Of a DNA stretch of 64,000 bases, positions 7,503 to 15,849 are shown piece by piece. The notes below the pieces were generated by a model. That model did not search any database, was not told where the DNA came from, and saw only the letters and a program-made list of their open reading frames with translations. Location of the stretch: contig OZ254080.1 of NCBI GenBank assembly GCA_965267485.1, forward strand, positions 930,001 through 994,000, written 5' to 3'. The position numbers were made by a program, and so were the translations under genes. The first letter of the stretch is position 1; each line of letters begins with the position of its first letter. The stretch comes from JANQJA01 sp965267485 (GTDB lineage: Bacteria; Pseudomonadota; Gammaproteobacteria; Pseudomonadales; Azotimanducaceae).

Positions 7503-8479
7503 CAGGTGTGCTTCCTTGCGGCAAACGCGTGGAAGATCGACAGCAGCGCGCCGCAAACCGCCATCCCCACGCCGAGTTCGATCAGTATGATGCCCATCTG
7601 CTGTCCGGCGACGTCGTTCTCGAGGAGCACGGAGTACTCGAGGAAGTTGCCGCCCATCAACATGCAGACGATGCCAACGAGACCATAGAGGCTTGCCCCA
7701 CCGACCATCAGTCCCATGAGTACGGGTCTCGGGATGGCGTGCAGTGCGGCGCTTTCGCCCTCGAGCAGTGCATAGAGAATGACGCCGGTCGCGATAATGG
7801 CACCCGCCTGGAAGCCGCCGCCGGCGCTGTACTCCCCGTGGAACTGAACGTAGAGGCCGAACAGCACGATGAGCGGTATGAGCAGGCGGCCGACGTTCTG
7901 CGGTATGTGGTGGTGCTGGAGCCCGGCCTTGCCGCGCCGTCCGTACATCTCACCCAGTCCGCGACGGGCATCGAGGATAAACAGCACACCGATGCAGGCG
8001 GTAAAGACCACAAAGACCTCACCGAGCGTGTCGTAGCCACGGAAGCTTGCGAGAACGGCGGTGACGACATTCGGAATGCCCATGAACTCCGGCGTTTTCT
8101 CGAGGTAATACGGCGCAACGTGCTGGTGAACCGGCGCGTTGGGGTCGCCGAGTGCCGGCTTGTCCAGTGTCGCGTAGATGACTGTGATGGTCGTCACCGT
8201 GACCACGATCATGCCGGCCACGCGGCTGTAGGTGCGTGGTTTCTCACGTTCGATCGTGAGCGCGAGTGCTGACAGGAAGATCACGGTGGTTACGCCGGCG
8301 CCGACAGCCGCTTCGGTGAGCGCCACGTCTGCCGCGTCGAGAATGAAGAAGTTCGCGGCCATCAGCAGGCTGAAGATCGACGTCAGCATGACGGCCGAGA
8401 ACAGGTTCTTGGTTCTCACGATGGCCATTGCCACGATCACCAGCAGTGTCAGCATGAAGATGCCGAAGAGGTTGATCAT
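7502..8479 (-). CDS. Fused MbhD-MbhE-MrpB antiporter subunit
   Basis: A 325-residue membrane protein that joins three parts. Residues about 10-75 resemble MbhD/DUF4040 (DVALTEAAVGAGV motif). Residues about 85-170 resemble MbhE, equivalent to the C-terminal part of MrpA (NVVTAVLASFRGYDTLGEV). Residues about 195-320 are an MrpB domain (FHGEYSAGGGFQAGAI). This fusion supplies the MrpA C-terminal segments while the large N-terminal antiporter module of MrpA is absent, which is the arrangement of the membrane arm of archaeal Mbh-type complexes. It overlaps mnhG by four bases and mnhC by one. Confidence 0.85.
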   Translation of the reverse strand: MINLFGIFMLTLLVIVAMAIVRTKNLFSAVMLTSIFSLLMAANFFILDAADVALTEAAVGAGVTTVIFLSALALTIEREKPRTYSRVAGMIVVTVTTITVIYATLDKPALGDPNAPVHQHVAPYYLEKTPEFMGIPNVVTAVLASFRGYDTLGEVFVVFTACIGVLFILDARRGLGEMYGRRGKAGLQHHHIPQNVGRLLIPLIVLFGLYVQFHGEYSAGGGFQAGAIIATGVILYALLEGESAALHAIPRPVLMGLMVGGASLYGLVGIVCMLMGGNFLEYSVLLENDVAGQQMGIILIELGVGMAVCGALLSIFHAFAARKHT

Positions 8480-8826
8480 TCGGTCTCTCCTTCGTCTTCA
8501 GGCATGCTGGGTGTCTTGGGAACGCTGACCGAGGGCCTTAGGCCTGACAGCAGCGCCGAGTTGGCGAGCGCGTAGGTGGCCGTCGGGCCGGTCAGCAGCA
8601 GGAATGCGAGAACGGCGACCAGCTTGAAGGTCGCGAGCGTGAGGCCGGACTGCAGCATCAGCCCGGTCAGGATCAGGATCGACGCGGCAGTATCAGTCAG
8701 GCTGGCGGCATGAATCCGGGTGTAGAACTCCGGCATGCGCAGTGCGCCGATGCCTCCGATGAGTACCGATGCAGCGCCCAGCAGCAGGAGTACCCAGCTC
8801 AGCACGTCGAGGGCGGTATCAATCAT
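8476..8826 (-). CDS. mnhG: MrpG-like antiporter subunit
   Basis: A 116-residue protein with three helices. The family pattern is clear: LGAASVLIGGIGALRMPEFYTRIHAASLTDTAASILILTGLML, where the G-x-hydrophobic-R-x-PD/EFYxRxHA block is the MrpG hallmark. The start at 8826 (MIDTALDVLSWV) is chosen over a longer in-frame extension because that extension is Ser/Arg-rich and overlaps mnhF fully. The real overlap with mnhF is eight bases. MrpG is a small structural membrane subunit; on its own it has no known activity. Confidence 0.9.
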   Translation of the reverse strand: MIDTALDVLSWVLLLLGAASVLIGGIGALRMPEFYTRIHAASLTDTAASILILTGLMLQSGLTLATFKLVAVLAFLLLTGPTATYALANSALLSGLRPSVSVPKTPSMPEDEGETE

Positions 8827-9088
8827 TGCCGAGCTCCCGCCGCGACCGGTTCTGGAAGAACTCGAGGACGGCCAGGATACCAACGAGGTTGATGAGGGCG
8901 TAAGCGAGCGCCAGATCCAGAAAGTCAGGGCGGTCGAAGACGAATGCGATGACCGAAAGCAGCAGGGCGGTCTTGGTGCCGAACATATTGACGGCAAGCA
9001 CGCGGTCGTAGACGGTCGGGCCCATCAGCGCACGAATGATCGCGAGCGCCATCGTCACCAGAATGGCGAGGGAAACGGCCAGATACAA
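8819..9088 (-). CDS. mnhF: MrpF-like antiporter subunit
   Basis: An 89-residue, three-helix protein. The block ALAIIRALMGPTVYDRVLAVNMFGTKTALLLSVIAF is the MrpF hallmark (RxxxGPTxxDRVLAxN), followed by the typical FLDLALAYALINLVGILAVLEFF helix. It follows mnhE with a one-base gap and overlaps mnhG by eight bases. In Bacillus-type Mrp, MrpF is required for complex assembly and has been linked to bile-salt and ion phenotypes; the specific role here is not deducible. Confidence 0.9.
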   Translation of the reverse strand: MYLAVSLAILVTMALAIIRALMGPTVYDRVLAVNMFGTKTALLLSVIAFVFDRPDFLDLALAYALINLVGILAVLEFFQNRSRRELGND

Positions 9089-9089
9089 A

Positions 9090-9686
9090 CTACAGTACCT
9101 CCAGCGCCGCGACGCGCCGGTTCATTTCACCTTCGCGAAGCGCAGCTGCCCCTTCTTTCGTCAGGCAGTGAACCACGAGCCGGCCCTTGTAGATATCGAG
9201 CGTAATCGTGCCGGGCGTAAGGGTGATGCTGTTGCCGAGAATCACCTGTCCCATTTCAGAGCGTGGTGCCGCCTCGAAATCGACAATCATGGGAGAGATG
9301 TTCATCTTTGGCGAGAGCACGACGCGCGCCACTTCGAGGCTCGATTTTGCGATTTCCTTCAGCAGCCAGAGCCAGTAGAACGGCAGCCGTGGCAGCAGAT
9401 GCAGGATGGGCCGGGTGTTGAAAAAGCCCATGCGGATGGCGAGCCACACACACAAGGTGCAGGAGACTGCGCCGAGAAACAGGAGCAGCGGCTTGTAGAG
9501 TCCGGACCACAGCAGCCAGGCGGTTGCCAGCACGATGAGCAGCCCAACGACGGCGATGACGCCGGGGCGGCCCTCGCTGATCGGTGCTTCGATCTCGTCC
9601 TGGTTCGGATCGGCTTCTGACACTCGTCTTTTCCTGGCAAATGCGAATATATCGGCGTGTGGCGCAGCGACTTGAGCGCGGCTCAT
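9090..9686 (-). CDS. mnhE: MrpE-like antiporter subunit
   Basis: First gene of the antiporter operon, 198 residues as called. Two hydrophobic helices lie around residues 42-60 and 66-85, followed by the MrpE cytoplasmic domain with the conserved SLEVARVVLSPKMNISPMIVDFE and LGNSITLTPGTITLDIYKGRLVVHCL segments. The ATG at 9686 has a poor ribosome binding site. A GTG at 9623, giving 177 residues, is preceded by AGGAAAAG and is a good alternative start. No convincing promoter is seen in the gap to the symporter gene upstream. Confidence 0.85.
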   Translation of the reverse strand: MSRAQVAAPHADIFAFARKRRVSEADPNQDEIEAPISEGRPGVIAVVGLLIVLATAWLLWSGLYKPLLLFLGAVSCTLCVWLAIRMGFFNTRPILHLLPRLPFYWLWLLKEIAKSSLEVARVVLSPKMNISPMIVDFEAAPRSEMGQVILGNSITLTPGTITLDIYKGRLVVHCLTKEGAAALREGEMNRRVAALEVL

Positions 9687-9748
9687 AGGGATTGTACGGA
9701 AGCCGCGGACAAATGAAACCTTCGGCCCACAAGGGCTTTCGGCGATTG

Positions 9749-11203
9749 TCAGGCGTCGTCGCGATCCCTTAGCGCGTCCCGAATGGCGCGGTAGTGTCGC
9801 CGCGTCAGCCGGTAGTGGCGCAGGAAGATCAGCGACAACAGAAGGAGGGCCGAGGTGGCCGGCCCGGCGATCAGTCCCAGCTGCCAGACCGTGGTTTCAC
9901 TGACGCTGCCCACTGCCGCGTTCTCGGGGAACCGGATGACATCGAGCAGGACGCCGCCCACGAAGAGACCCAGCGAACCGGTCGCCTTTGAGGTAAACGC
10001 GCGCGCCGCGAACAGCACGCCCTCGCGGCGGTGGCCCGTCTCCAGATCAATCTCGTCAGCGATATCGGCCATCATGGAATCGCTGGCCGAGAGAAAGATC
10101 GGCAGGCTGAACGCGTAACAGGCCGTGTTCGCCAGAATGATGATGAAAATCCAATCGGAGTCGTTGCCGGGGAACCAGTCGACACCCGCGAGCCGAAGCG
10201 TCACGGCCCAGCTCGTGACGATCAGCATCCAGATGGTGCTGCCGATGAGGATCTCGCGGCGATCGAATCGGTGCGTCAGCCAGGGCACGACGAACATCGT
10301 CGGCAACACGGCCGGTGCTGCGAGTATCACGATGAGCGCAAGCTGTTCGGTCGTGAGGCCCCAGAAGTGGAACGCCATGAACGGCGAGACGACGCCCGTG
10401 ACCGAGGTGACCAGGCCAAAGGCGAAGATGAAGTAGAACAGCGAGCGGAACGAGCGGTTGCCGAGGGCTTCGAGCATCTCGCCGTAGCCGCTGAACCATC
10501 GTCCACCCGGATTGCGCGCGACATTCTTGAGGTGCGGTATCTCGGGCGCCGTACCGACTGCCGACGTCAGGATGACGGTGACCATCCACGCCGCAAAAAA
10601 GACGGAGAACCAGAGGTAGCCGTCGCCGTTGAGCGTGCCCGGGTTGAACTCGGCAGTGGTGGGGAAGAACAGCAGATAGGCAATGAGCGGAACCACGCCT
10701 TCGCCGCCGAGTCGCGCCAGCGCGGCGACGTTGTACAGCGAGGATCGCCGCACCGTACTGTCGGTCAGCTCTGCGCCGAGCGCCAGATGCGGAATCTGGT
10801 AGAACGTCAGGCTGATGCGTGTGCAAACGGCGAACGTCAGCAGCCACAGGAAGCTGACCATCTCGGGCGCGCCGCCGGGCGGGTTGAACAGCATGGTGAA
10901 CGAAAGGGCCAGCGGCAAAGTCGCACCCACGATATAGGGATGCCGTCGCCCGAAGCGCGTTCTCGTCTGATCAGAAATCGATCCGGCAATCGGGTCGGTG
11001 ATGGCGTCGGCAAGCAGTGCCAGCGCCAGCGCCACGCCGGTCAGGGTGCCCGACACCCCAATCACTTGCTGGTAATAGAACAGCAGGAAGGTGTGGAAAG
11101 CCGCGCTCTGAATACCCTCGGCATTCTGCCCGATGGCGTAGAACACCATGGAGGAGCCGGGCAGTCTGCGGCCCGCGGTTGCCGTGTCGGGTGTGTGAGG
11201 CAT
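9749..11203 (-). CDS. MFS transporter, GPH sugar:cation symporter type
   Basis: A 484-residue, 12-helix transporter of the glycoside-pentoside-hexuronide:cation symporter group. The signature DAITDPIAGSISDQTRTRFGRRHPYI (about residues 65-90) marks the cytoplasmic loop between helices 2 and 3. The substrate cannot be read from sequence; members carry sugars and other small solutes with Na+ or H+. The ATG at 11203 is preferred to a TTG 14 codons upstream, which would extend into the presumed promoter shared with the divergent ybaK. Placement behind the antiporter operon is suggestive only. Confidence 0.8.
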   Translation of the reverse strand: MPHTPDTATAGRRLPGSSMVFYAIGQNAEGIQSAAFHTFLLFYYQQVIGVSGTLTGVALALALLADAITDPIAGSISDQTRTRFGRRHPYIVGATLPLALSFTMLFNPPGGAPEMVSFLWLLTFAVCTRISLTFYQIPHLALGAELTDSTVRRSSLYNVAALARLGGEGVVPLIAYLLFFPTTAEFNPGTLNGDGYLWFSVFFAAWMVTVILTSAVGTAPEIPHLKNVARNPGGRWFSGYGEMLEALGNRSFRSLFYFIFAFGLVTSVTGVVSPFMAFHFWGLTTEQLALIVILAAPAVLPTMFVVPWLTHRFDRREILIGSTIWMLIVTSWAVTLRLAGVDWFPGNDSDWIFIIILANTACYAFSLPIFLSASDSMMADIADEIDLETGHRREGVLFAARAFTSKATGSLGLFVGGVLLDVIRFPENAAVGSVSETTVWQLGLIAGPATSALLLLSLIFLRHYRLTRRHYRAIRDALRDRDDA

Positions 11204-11276
11204 CGAAAAACAAGGAAGTTTGCGCAAGCCGGTTTCGATATGCAACGCGCGCGGGCACTGGGGTTAGAATGCCGCC

Positions 11277-11756
11277 ATGACGCCAGCCGTGGAAATCGCG
11301 AAGAAGTCGGGCGTTGACTTCGACCTGCACAGCTACCCGCATGATGAAGGGGCCGGGGCCTATGGGCTCGAGGCGGCCGAAAAGATGGACGTGCCGGCCG
11401 CGCAGATCTTCAAGACGCTCGTCATCGAGGGCGATGGCGGCGGGCTCGCCGTTGCGATTGTGCCGGTGACCTGCCAGCTTTCGCTGAAGCGGGCTGCGAA
11501 GGCCCTGGGGTTCAAGAAGGCGAAAATGGCCGCTGCCGCAGACGTCGAGCGGGCGACGGGCTATGTGCTGGGCGGGGTCAGTCCGCTGGGGCAGAAGAAG
11601 CGGTTGCCGACGGTGCTCGATGCCAGCGCGGGCGCGTTTGGAAAGATCTATGTGAGCGCCGGCAAGCGCGGGCTCGAAATTTCAATGGCACCCGCTGATC
11701 TCGGCAGGCTGACGGGCGCCCGCATGCATGACATCGCCGAGGGAGAGACAGAATGA
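11277..11756 (+). CDS. ybaK: Cys-tRNA(Pro)/Cys-tRNA deacylase YbaK
   Basis: The 159-residue protein has the length and motifs of YbaK/EbsC: AAQIFKTLVIEGDG containing the catalytic-site lysine, and the GGVSPLGQKKRLPTVLD loop. YbaK hydrolyses Cys-tRNA(Pro) formed by mischarging on prolyl-tRNA synthetase, acting in trans in the cytoplasm. ProS is encoded at 51266-52987 in the same window, so both sides of the editing pair are present but not linked. The gene diverges from the symporter gene and overlaps the acid phosphatase gene by four bases (ATGA). Confidence 0.88.
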   Translation: MTPAVEIAKKSGVDFDLHSYPHDEGAGAYGLEAAEKMDVPAAQIFKTLVIEGDGGGLAVAIVPVTCQLSLKRAAKALGFKKAKMAAAADVERATGYVLGGVSPLGQKKRLPTVLDASAGAFGKIYVSAGKRGLEISMAPADLGRLTGARMHDIAEGETE

Positions 11757-12556
11757 GTCGACGACACCTGATTGCCCTTGCACTGCTGCTGGCCCAGGGC
11801 TGCGCCAGCGTCGCGCCGGAGCCGGATACCTCGACCCGCGCCATGGTGCCCGAGATCAGGCCCGGCGTGCTGGCCGGCTATATCGCACCGTCAGCGCTGC
11901 CAAACGCACTCGCGTTCCTGCCGCCGCCACCGGCCGAGGGTTCCGCGGCCATGGCGGCTGATCGTGCGGCGAGCGAGACGTTTCTTGCCATGCAGGGCAG
12001 CGAGCGGTTCGAGCAGGCGGCGCGTGATGTCGATCTGACATTCCCCGGTGCCGAGACGAAGTTCCAATGCCAGCTTGGCACGCTGGTCAGCGAAGCGGAA
12101 ACGCCGGCGCTGTACCGGATGCTGCGCCGCTCCATGGTTGACGCGGGCCTTGCCACGTATACCGCCAAGAATGAATACAAGCGCGCGCGACCGTTCATGG
12201 CCAACGGCCGTCCGACCTGCACGCCCGAGACCGAGGCGATGCTGCGCGAAGACGGCTCGTATCCCTCGGGGCACTCCGCCCTCGGCTGGGCCTGGGGCCT
12301 GTTGCTCAGCAGTCTGGCGCCGGAGCAGTCGTCGGCACTGCTGGCGCGGGGCTGGGCGTTCGGCCAGAGCCGCGCGGTATGCAACGTGCACTGGCAGAGT
12401 GATGTTGATGCCGGGAGGTTGGTGGCAGCCGCAGTGGTCGCGAAGCTGCACACGCTCGACACGTTCAGGCAGGATTTTGAGGCGGCCAGGGCCGAACTCG
12501 AATCCGCCTATGCCCGCGGACTCGAGCCGGCAATCGCCTGCGGGCCGGCGGACTAG
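11753..12556 (+). CDS. Class A acid phosphatase (PAP2 family), lipoprotein
   Basis: A 267-residue exported protein. The N-terminus has a signal peptide with a probable lipobox (LLLAQGC, Cys at about 17). The PAP2/class A acid phosphatase motif is complete: KRARPF (motif 1), PSGHSA (motif 2) and SRAVCNVHWQSD (motif 3, with the Arg, His and Asp of the active site). It should dephosphorylate organic phosphates in the periplasm. The start overlaps the stop of ybaK by four bases. Its stop shares CTAG with that of msrA on the other strand. Confidence 0.85.
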   Translation: MSRRHLIALALLLAQGCASVAPEPDTSTRAMVPEIRPGVLAGYIAPSALPNALAFLPPPPAEGSAAMAADRAASETFLAMQGSERFEQAARDVDLTFPGAETKFQCQLGTLVSEAETPALYRMLRRSMVDAGLATYTAKNEYKRARPFMANGRPTCTPETEAMLREDGSYPSGHSALGWAWGLLLSSLAPEQSSALLARGWAFGQSRAVCNVHWQSDVDAGRLVAAAVVAKLHTLDTFRQDFEAARAELESAYARGLEPAIACGPAD

Positions 12557-13197
12557 CCGGAGACTTGCGGGGCGTAGCAGACGCCGGTGCCGCCGAGGCC
12601 GCAATAGCCATCAGGCACCTTCGCGAGGTATTGCTGGTGATAATGCTCGGCGTAGTAGAACTCGGGCGCCTCGCGAATCTCGGTTGTGATCTCACCGTAG
12701 CCGGCCGCTTTCAGGCTTTCCTGGAACGCCGCTTCTGACGCTTTCGCAATCTCGAGCTGCTCAGCTGTTGTCGTGTAGATGCAGGAGCGGTACTGCGTGC
12801 CGACATCGTTGCCTTGACGCATACCCTGGGTCGGGTCGTGACTCTCCCAGAACAGCGCCAGCAGTTCCTCGACGCTGACCTTCGCCGGGTCGAAGACCAC
12901 CAGTACGACTTCGGTATGGCCGGTCAGCCCGGAGCAGACCTCCTCATAGGTGGGGTTCGGCGTGTAGCCGCCGGCGTATCCCACCGCCGTCGTGTAGACG
13001 CCGTCGCGCTCCCAGAACCGGCGCTCGGCACCCCAGAAGCAGCCCATACCGACAACGATCTGCTGCATCCCCTCGGGGAACGGCGGTTTCATTGGCGCCC
13101 CGCTGACGAAGTGGGTCTCGGGGACGGGCATGGATTCCTGCCGGCCGGGCAGCGCCGAGGCAGGCGATGGCATTTCGACTTTCTTTCGGAACAACAT
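12553..13197 (-). CDS. msrA: Peptide-methionine (S)-S-oxide reductase
   Basis: A 214-residue MsrA. The catalytic GCFWG (Cys at about 53) is followed by the family blocks VGYAGGYTPNPTYEEVCSGLTGHTEVV and HDPTQGMRQGNDVGTQYRS. C-terminal cysteines near residues 199 and 207 could serve as the recycling pair. The enzyme repairs oxidised methionine with thioredoxin as donor and is cytoplasmic here, as no signal peptide is visible. GGGAGG lies before the ATG at 13197. The stop codon overlaps that of the convergent phosphatase by four bases (CTAG). Confidence 0.93.
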   Translation of the reverse strand: MLFRKKVEMPSPASALPGRQESMPVPETHFVSGAPMKPPFPEGMQQIVVGMGCFWGAERRFWERDGVYTTAVGYAGGYTPNPTYEEVCSGLTGHTEVVLVVFDPAKVSVEELLALFWESHDPTQGMRQGNDVGTQYRSCIYTTTAEQLEIAKASEAAFQESLKAAGYGEITTEIREAPEFYYAEHYHQQYLAKVPDGYCGLGGTGVCYAPQVSG

Positions 13198-13281
13198 GGG
13201 GTTTCCTCCCTTGCGTGGGGCGCATTATAAACGCGGTCATCGCCGTTGTTATACTGGACGGCCCGGACTGCGGTTTGTTAC

Positions 13282-14427
13282 GTGACCAGCGAATTCGATT
13301 TTGACACCGTCCCCGACCGGAGCGAGACCTCCGCGACCAAGTATGAGAAGTACCGGGGGCGCGACGTACTGCCGCTCTGGGTCGCCGACATGGATTTCAC
13401 CTCGCCGCCGGCCGTTATCGAGGCACTGCAGCGCCGGGTCAGCCATGGTGTCTTCGGCTACACGGAGGCCCCGGACGAACTCATCGACCTGATCATCGCG
13501 CGCCTGCGGCGACTGTACGACTGGGACATCTCGCCGCAGGACATCGTGTTCCTGCCCGGTGTCGTTCCTGCCCTGAATGTCGCCTGCCGTGCCTACGCCG
13601 GCCCGGACGACGGGGTGATCACCAACGTGCCGATCTACCCGCCCTTCATGAAGGCGCCATATTTCAGCGAGCGCCGTACGCTGAAAGTGCCGGCCAGGCA
13701 GGCCGACGGGCGCTGGCTGCTCGATTTCGACGCGCTCGAGACCGCCGCGCGGGACGCTTCACTGCTGCTGCTGTGCAATCCCTACAACCCCGTCGGACGA
13801 TCGCTCACCCACGATGAACTGCAGACGATTGCCGACATCTGCCTTTCAAACGATGTCGTGATCTGCTCGGACGAAATCCATTGCGATCTGCTGTTCGACG
13901 GTCGCCGGCACATCCCGACCGCGACCTTGTCGGAGGCCGCCGCCGCTCGCACGGTGACCCTGATGGCCCCGAGCAAGACCTTCAACCTGGCGGGCTTCGG
14001 CGGATCGTTTGCCGTTATTCAGGATGAGGATCTCAGGAAGCGCTTCGAACTTCAGACGCGTGGCATCATGCCGAACGTCAATGTGCTCGCCTATGAGTCG
14101 ATGCTCGCCGCCTACCGCGATGGCGAGGCCTGGTATCAGGCCCTGATTCCCTACCTGCAGGATAACCGCGACTTTCTGGCCGGGGCGTTCGCCACGATTC
14201 CGGGTATCGAGATGAACACCGTCGAGGCCACCTACCTTGCCTGGCTCGATGTCTCGGCACTCGGACTGGATGACCCGCCGGCGTACTTCGAGTCGTACGG
14301 CATCGGTATGTCCGAAGGATTCCGCTTCGATGATGACCGGTTCATGCGACTCAATTTCGGGTGCCCGCGCGCCGTGCTGGTGGAGGCCATCAGCCGCTTT
14401 GAGCGCGCCGTGCGTGGTGCCGGGTGA
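13282..14427 (+). CDS. PatB/MalY-type PLP-dependent C-S lyase
   Basis: A 381-residue fold-type I PLP enzyme. The opening motif DRSETSATKYEKYRGRDVLPLWVADMDFTSPPAVIEAL is diagnostic of the MalY/PatB cystathionine beta-lyase group. The PLP lysine is K232 in APSKTFNLAGFGGSF, the NPYNP motif binds the substrate side, and SDEIHCDLLF provides the Asp contacting the pyridine nitrogen. The likely reaction is cleavage of cystathionine or cysteine S-conjugates. A GTG at 13282 is chosen as start; in-frame TTG at 13246 lies too near msrA and has no conserved sequence. A sulfur role fits with msrA next door, but that link is inference. Confidence 0.85.
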   Translation: MTSEFDFDTVPDRSETSATKYEKYRGRDVLPLWVADMDFTSPPAVIEALQRRVSHGVFGYTEAPDELIDLIIARLRRLYDWDISPQDIVFLPGVVPALNVACRAYAGPDDGVITNVPIYPPFMKAPYFSERRTLKVPARQADGRWLLDFDALETAARDASLLLLCNPYNPVGRSLTHDELQTIADICLSNDVVICSDEIHCDLLFDGRRHIPTATLSEAAAARTVTLMAPSKTFNLAGFGGSFAVIQDEDLRKRFELQTRGIMPNVNVLAYESMLAAYRDGEAWYQALIPYLQDNRDFLAGAFATIPGIEMNTVEATYLAWLDVSALGLDDPPAYFESYGIGMSEGFRFDDDRFMRLNFGCPRAVLVEAISRFERAVRGAG

Positions 14428-14470
14428 TAGGGTGATAGACTGAAATCCGCACAAAGCAAAGGGGGAAGTC

Positions 14471-15244
14471 ATGGGTGAATTCAGTACGGTAGAACGTGAA
14501 GGCAAACTCACGATCGTGACGATCAATCGTCCCGATGTCATGAACTCGCTGCACCCGCCGGGCAACAAGGAACTGGCGGAAGTGTTCGACGATTTCGTCG
14601 CCGACCCGGATCAGTGGGTCGCGATCATCACCGGCGCGGGCGATCGCGCTTTCAGCGCCGGCAACGACCTCAAGTACCAGGCGTCAGGAGGCGAGCGGTT
14701 TCCCGTGGAAGCGGGTTTCGGCGGTCTGACATCGCGGTTCGACAATCCCAAGCCGGTCATTGCGGCGGTGAACGGCGTGGCAATGGGAGGCGGGTTCGAG
14801 ATCGCGCTGGCCTGCGACCTGATCATTGCGGCCGAGAACGCCGTGTTCGCTTTGCCGGAGCCGCGCGTCGGCCTCGCGGCACTGGCCGGTGGCATTCACC
14901 GTCTGCCCCGTGAAATCGGCATGAAGCAGGCCATGGGTATGCTGCTGACCGGCCGGCGGGTCGGCGCGGCTGAAGGCAAGGAACTCGGCTTCGTGAACGA
15001 GGTGGTGCCTGAGGGTGAGGCGCTGGCCGCAGCGAAGCAGTGGGCCGCGCAGATTCTCGAGTGCGCGCCGCTCTCGGTGCGTGGCAGCAAGGAGGCCGCG
15101 ATGCAGGGCATGTCGGCCGCCAGCCTGCAGGAGGCGATCGACGGGCGCTACGATCAGATACACAGGATGTATCGCTCGGAGGATTTCATCGAGGGTCCGA
15201 AGGCGTTCGCAGAGAAACGCGCGCCGAACTGGAAGGGCGAGTAG
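14471..15244 (+). CDS. Enoyl-CoA hydratase/isomerase family protein
   Basis: A 257-residue crotonase-fold protein. The oxyanion-hole segments are recognisable as AFSAGNDLKYQ and AVNGVAMGGGFEIALACDLIIAAENAVFALPEPRVGLAALAGG. The second catalytic glutamate position is occupied by Pro-Glu (LPEPRVGL), as in many hydratases. It follows patB by 43 bases with GGGGGAAG before the ATG. The substrate is unknown; members work on acyl-CoA in fatty-acid or amino-acid degradation in the cytoplasm. Confidence 0.85.
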   Translation: MGEFSTVEREGKLTIVTINRPDVMNSLHPPGNKELAEVFDDFVADPDQWVAIITGAGDRAFSAGNDLKYQASGGERFPVEAGFGGLTSRFDNPKPVIAAVNGVAMGGGFEIALACDLIIAAENAVFALPEPRVGLAALAGGIHRLPREIGMKQAMGMLLTGRRVGAAEGKELGFVNEVVPEGEALAAAKQWAAQILECAPLSVRGSKEAAMQGMSAASLQEAIDGRYDQIHRMYRSEDFIEGPKAFAEKRAPNWKGE

Positions 15245-15256
15245 CGCGCCGGCCGG

Positions 15257-15721
15257 TCAGCAGACCGCGAGCAGTTTCTCGGTAAAGTTCTTGTTGGTAT
15301 CGCGCAGGCTCTGACTGAGGAGGTTCGCGATACCCATCAGGATGCGGTTCGCGATCTGCGGCTCCTCGGCCAGCAGTTTCTGGAAATCTTCGCGTTTCAG
15401 CACGATCAGTGAGAGGTCGGTCCTGGCGCGCACCGTTGCCGAACGGGGTGCGCCATCGATCAGTGACATCTCACCGACGCTGCGCCCCGGACCCAGGGTC
15501 GCAATCGTGTGCTTCTTCGTATCGAACTGCTTGATGACTTCGACCTCGCCCTCGACGATGAAGAACATGTAGCCGCCGTGGGTGCCTTCCTTGAACACGT
15601 AGGTCGACTCGTCGTAGTCGTACCGGAACATGAATTTCTCGAGCGTGGCGTGGTCGCTCTCTTCCAGAAAGGTGAATACCTCGAGTTTGGGGATGAGACT
15701 GCTGATGGGAAGGCTGCTCAT
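15257..15721 (-). CDS. Stand-alone cyclic-nucleotide-binding-domain protein
   Basis: The 154-residue protein consists of a single cNMP-binding (cupin-like) domain. The phosphate-binding cassette is visible in LGPGRSVGEMSLIDGAPRSATVRARTDLSLIVL, including the Gly-Glu and the Arg-Ser-Ala-Thr segments. There is no helix-turn-helix or kinase domain, and a short helical C-terminus follows. It may act as a partner or sensor protein. The start at 15721 is chosen because GGTGGAG lies just upstream and the longer frame adds no conserved sequence. It is convergent with the enoyl-CoA hydratase gene. Confidence 0.78.
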   Translation of the reverse strand: MSSLPISSLIPKLEVFTFLEESDHATLEKFMFRYDYDESTYVFKEGTHGGYMFFIVEGEVEVIKQFDTKKHTIATLGPGRSVGEMSLIDGAPRSATVRARTDLSLIVLKREDFQKLLAEEPQIANRILMGIANLLSQSLRDTNKNFTEKLLAVC

Positions 15722-15849
15722 TCGAAGCTCCACCGGATGTGAAAGACGGCCCACTGTTTCAAAAAGGGGATAGGCCGTCAAGAATCGCGCCCCTGCAACT
15801 GATGAGCGGGTGGCGGTAAGATAGCGGCCCTGAACGAGAAGGAGTCACT

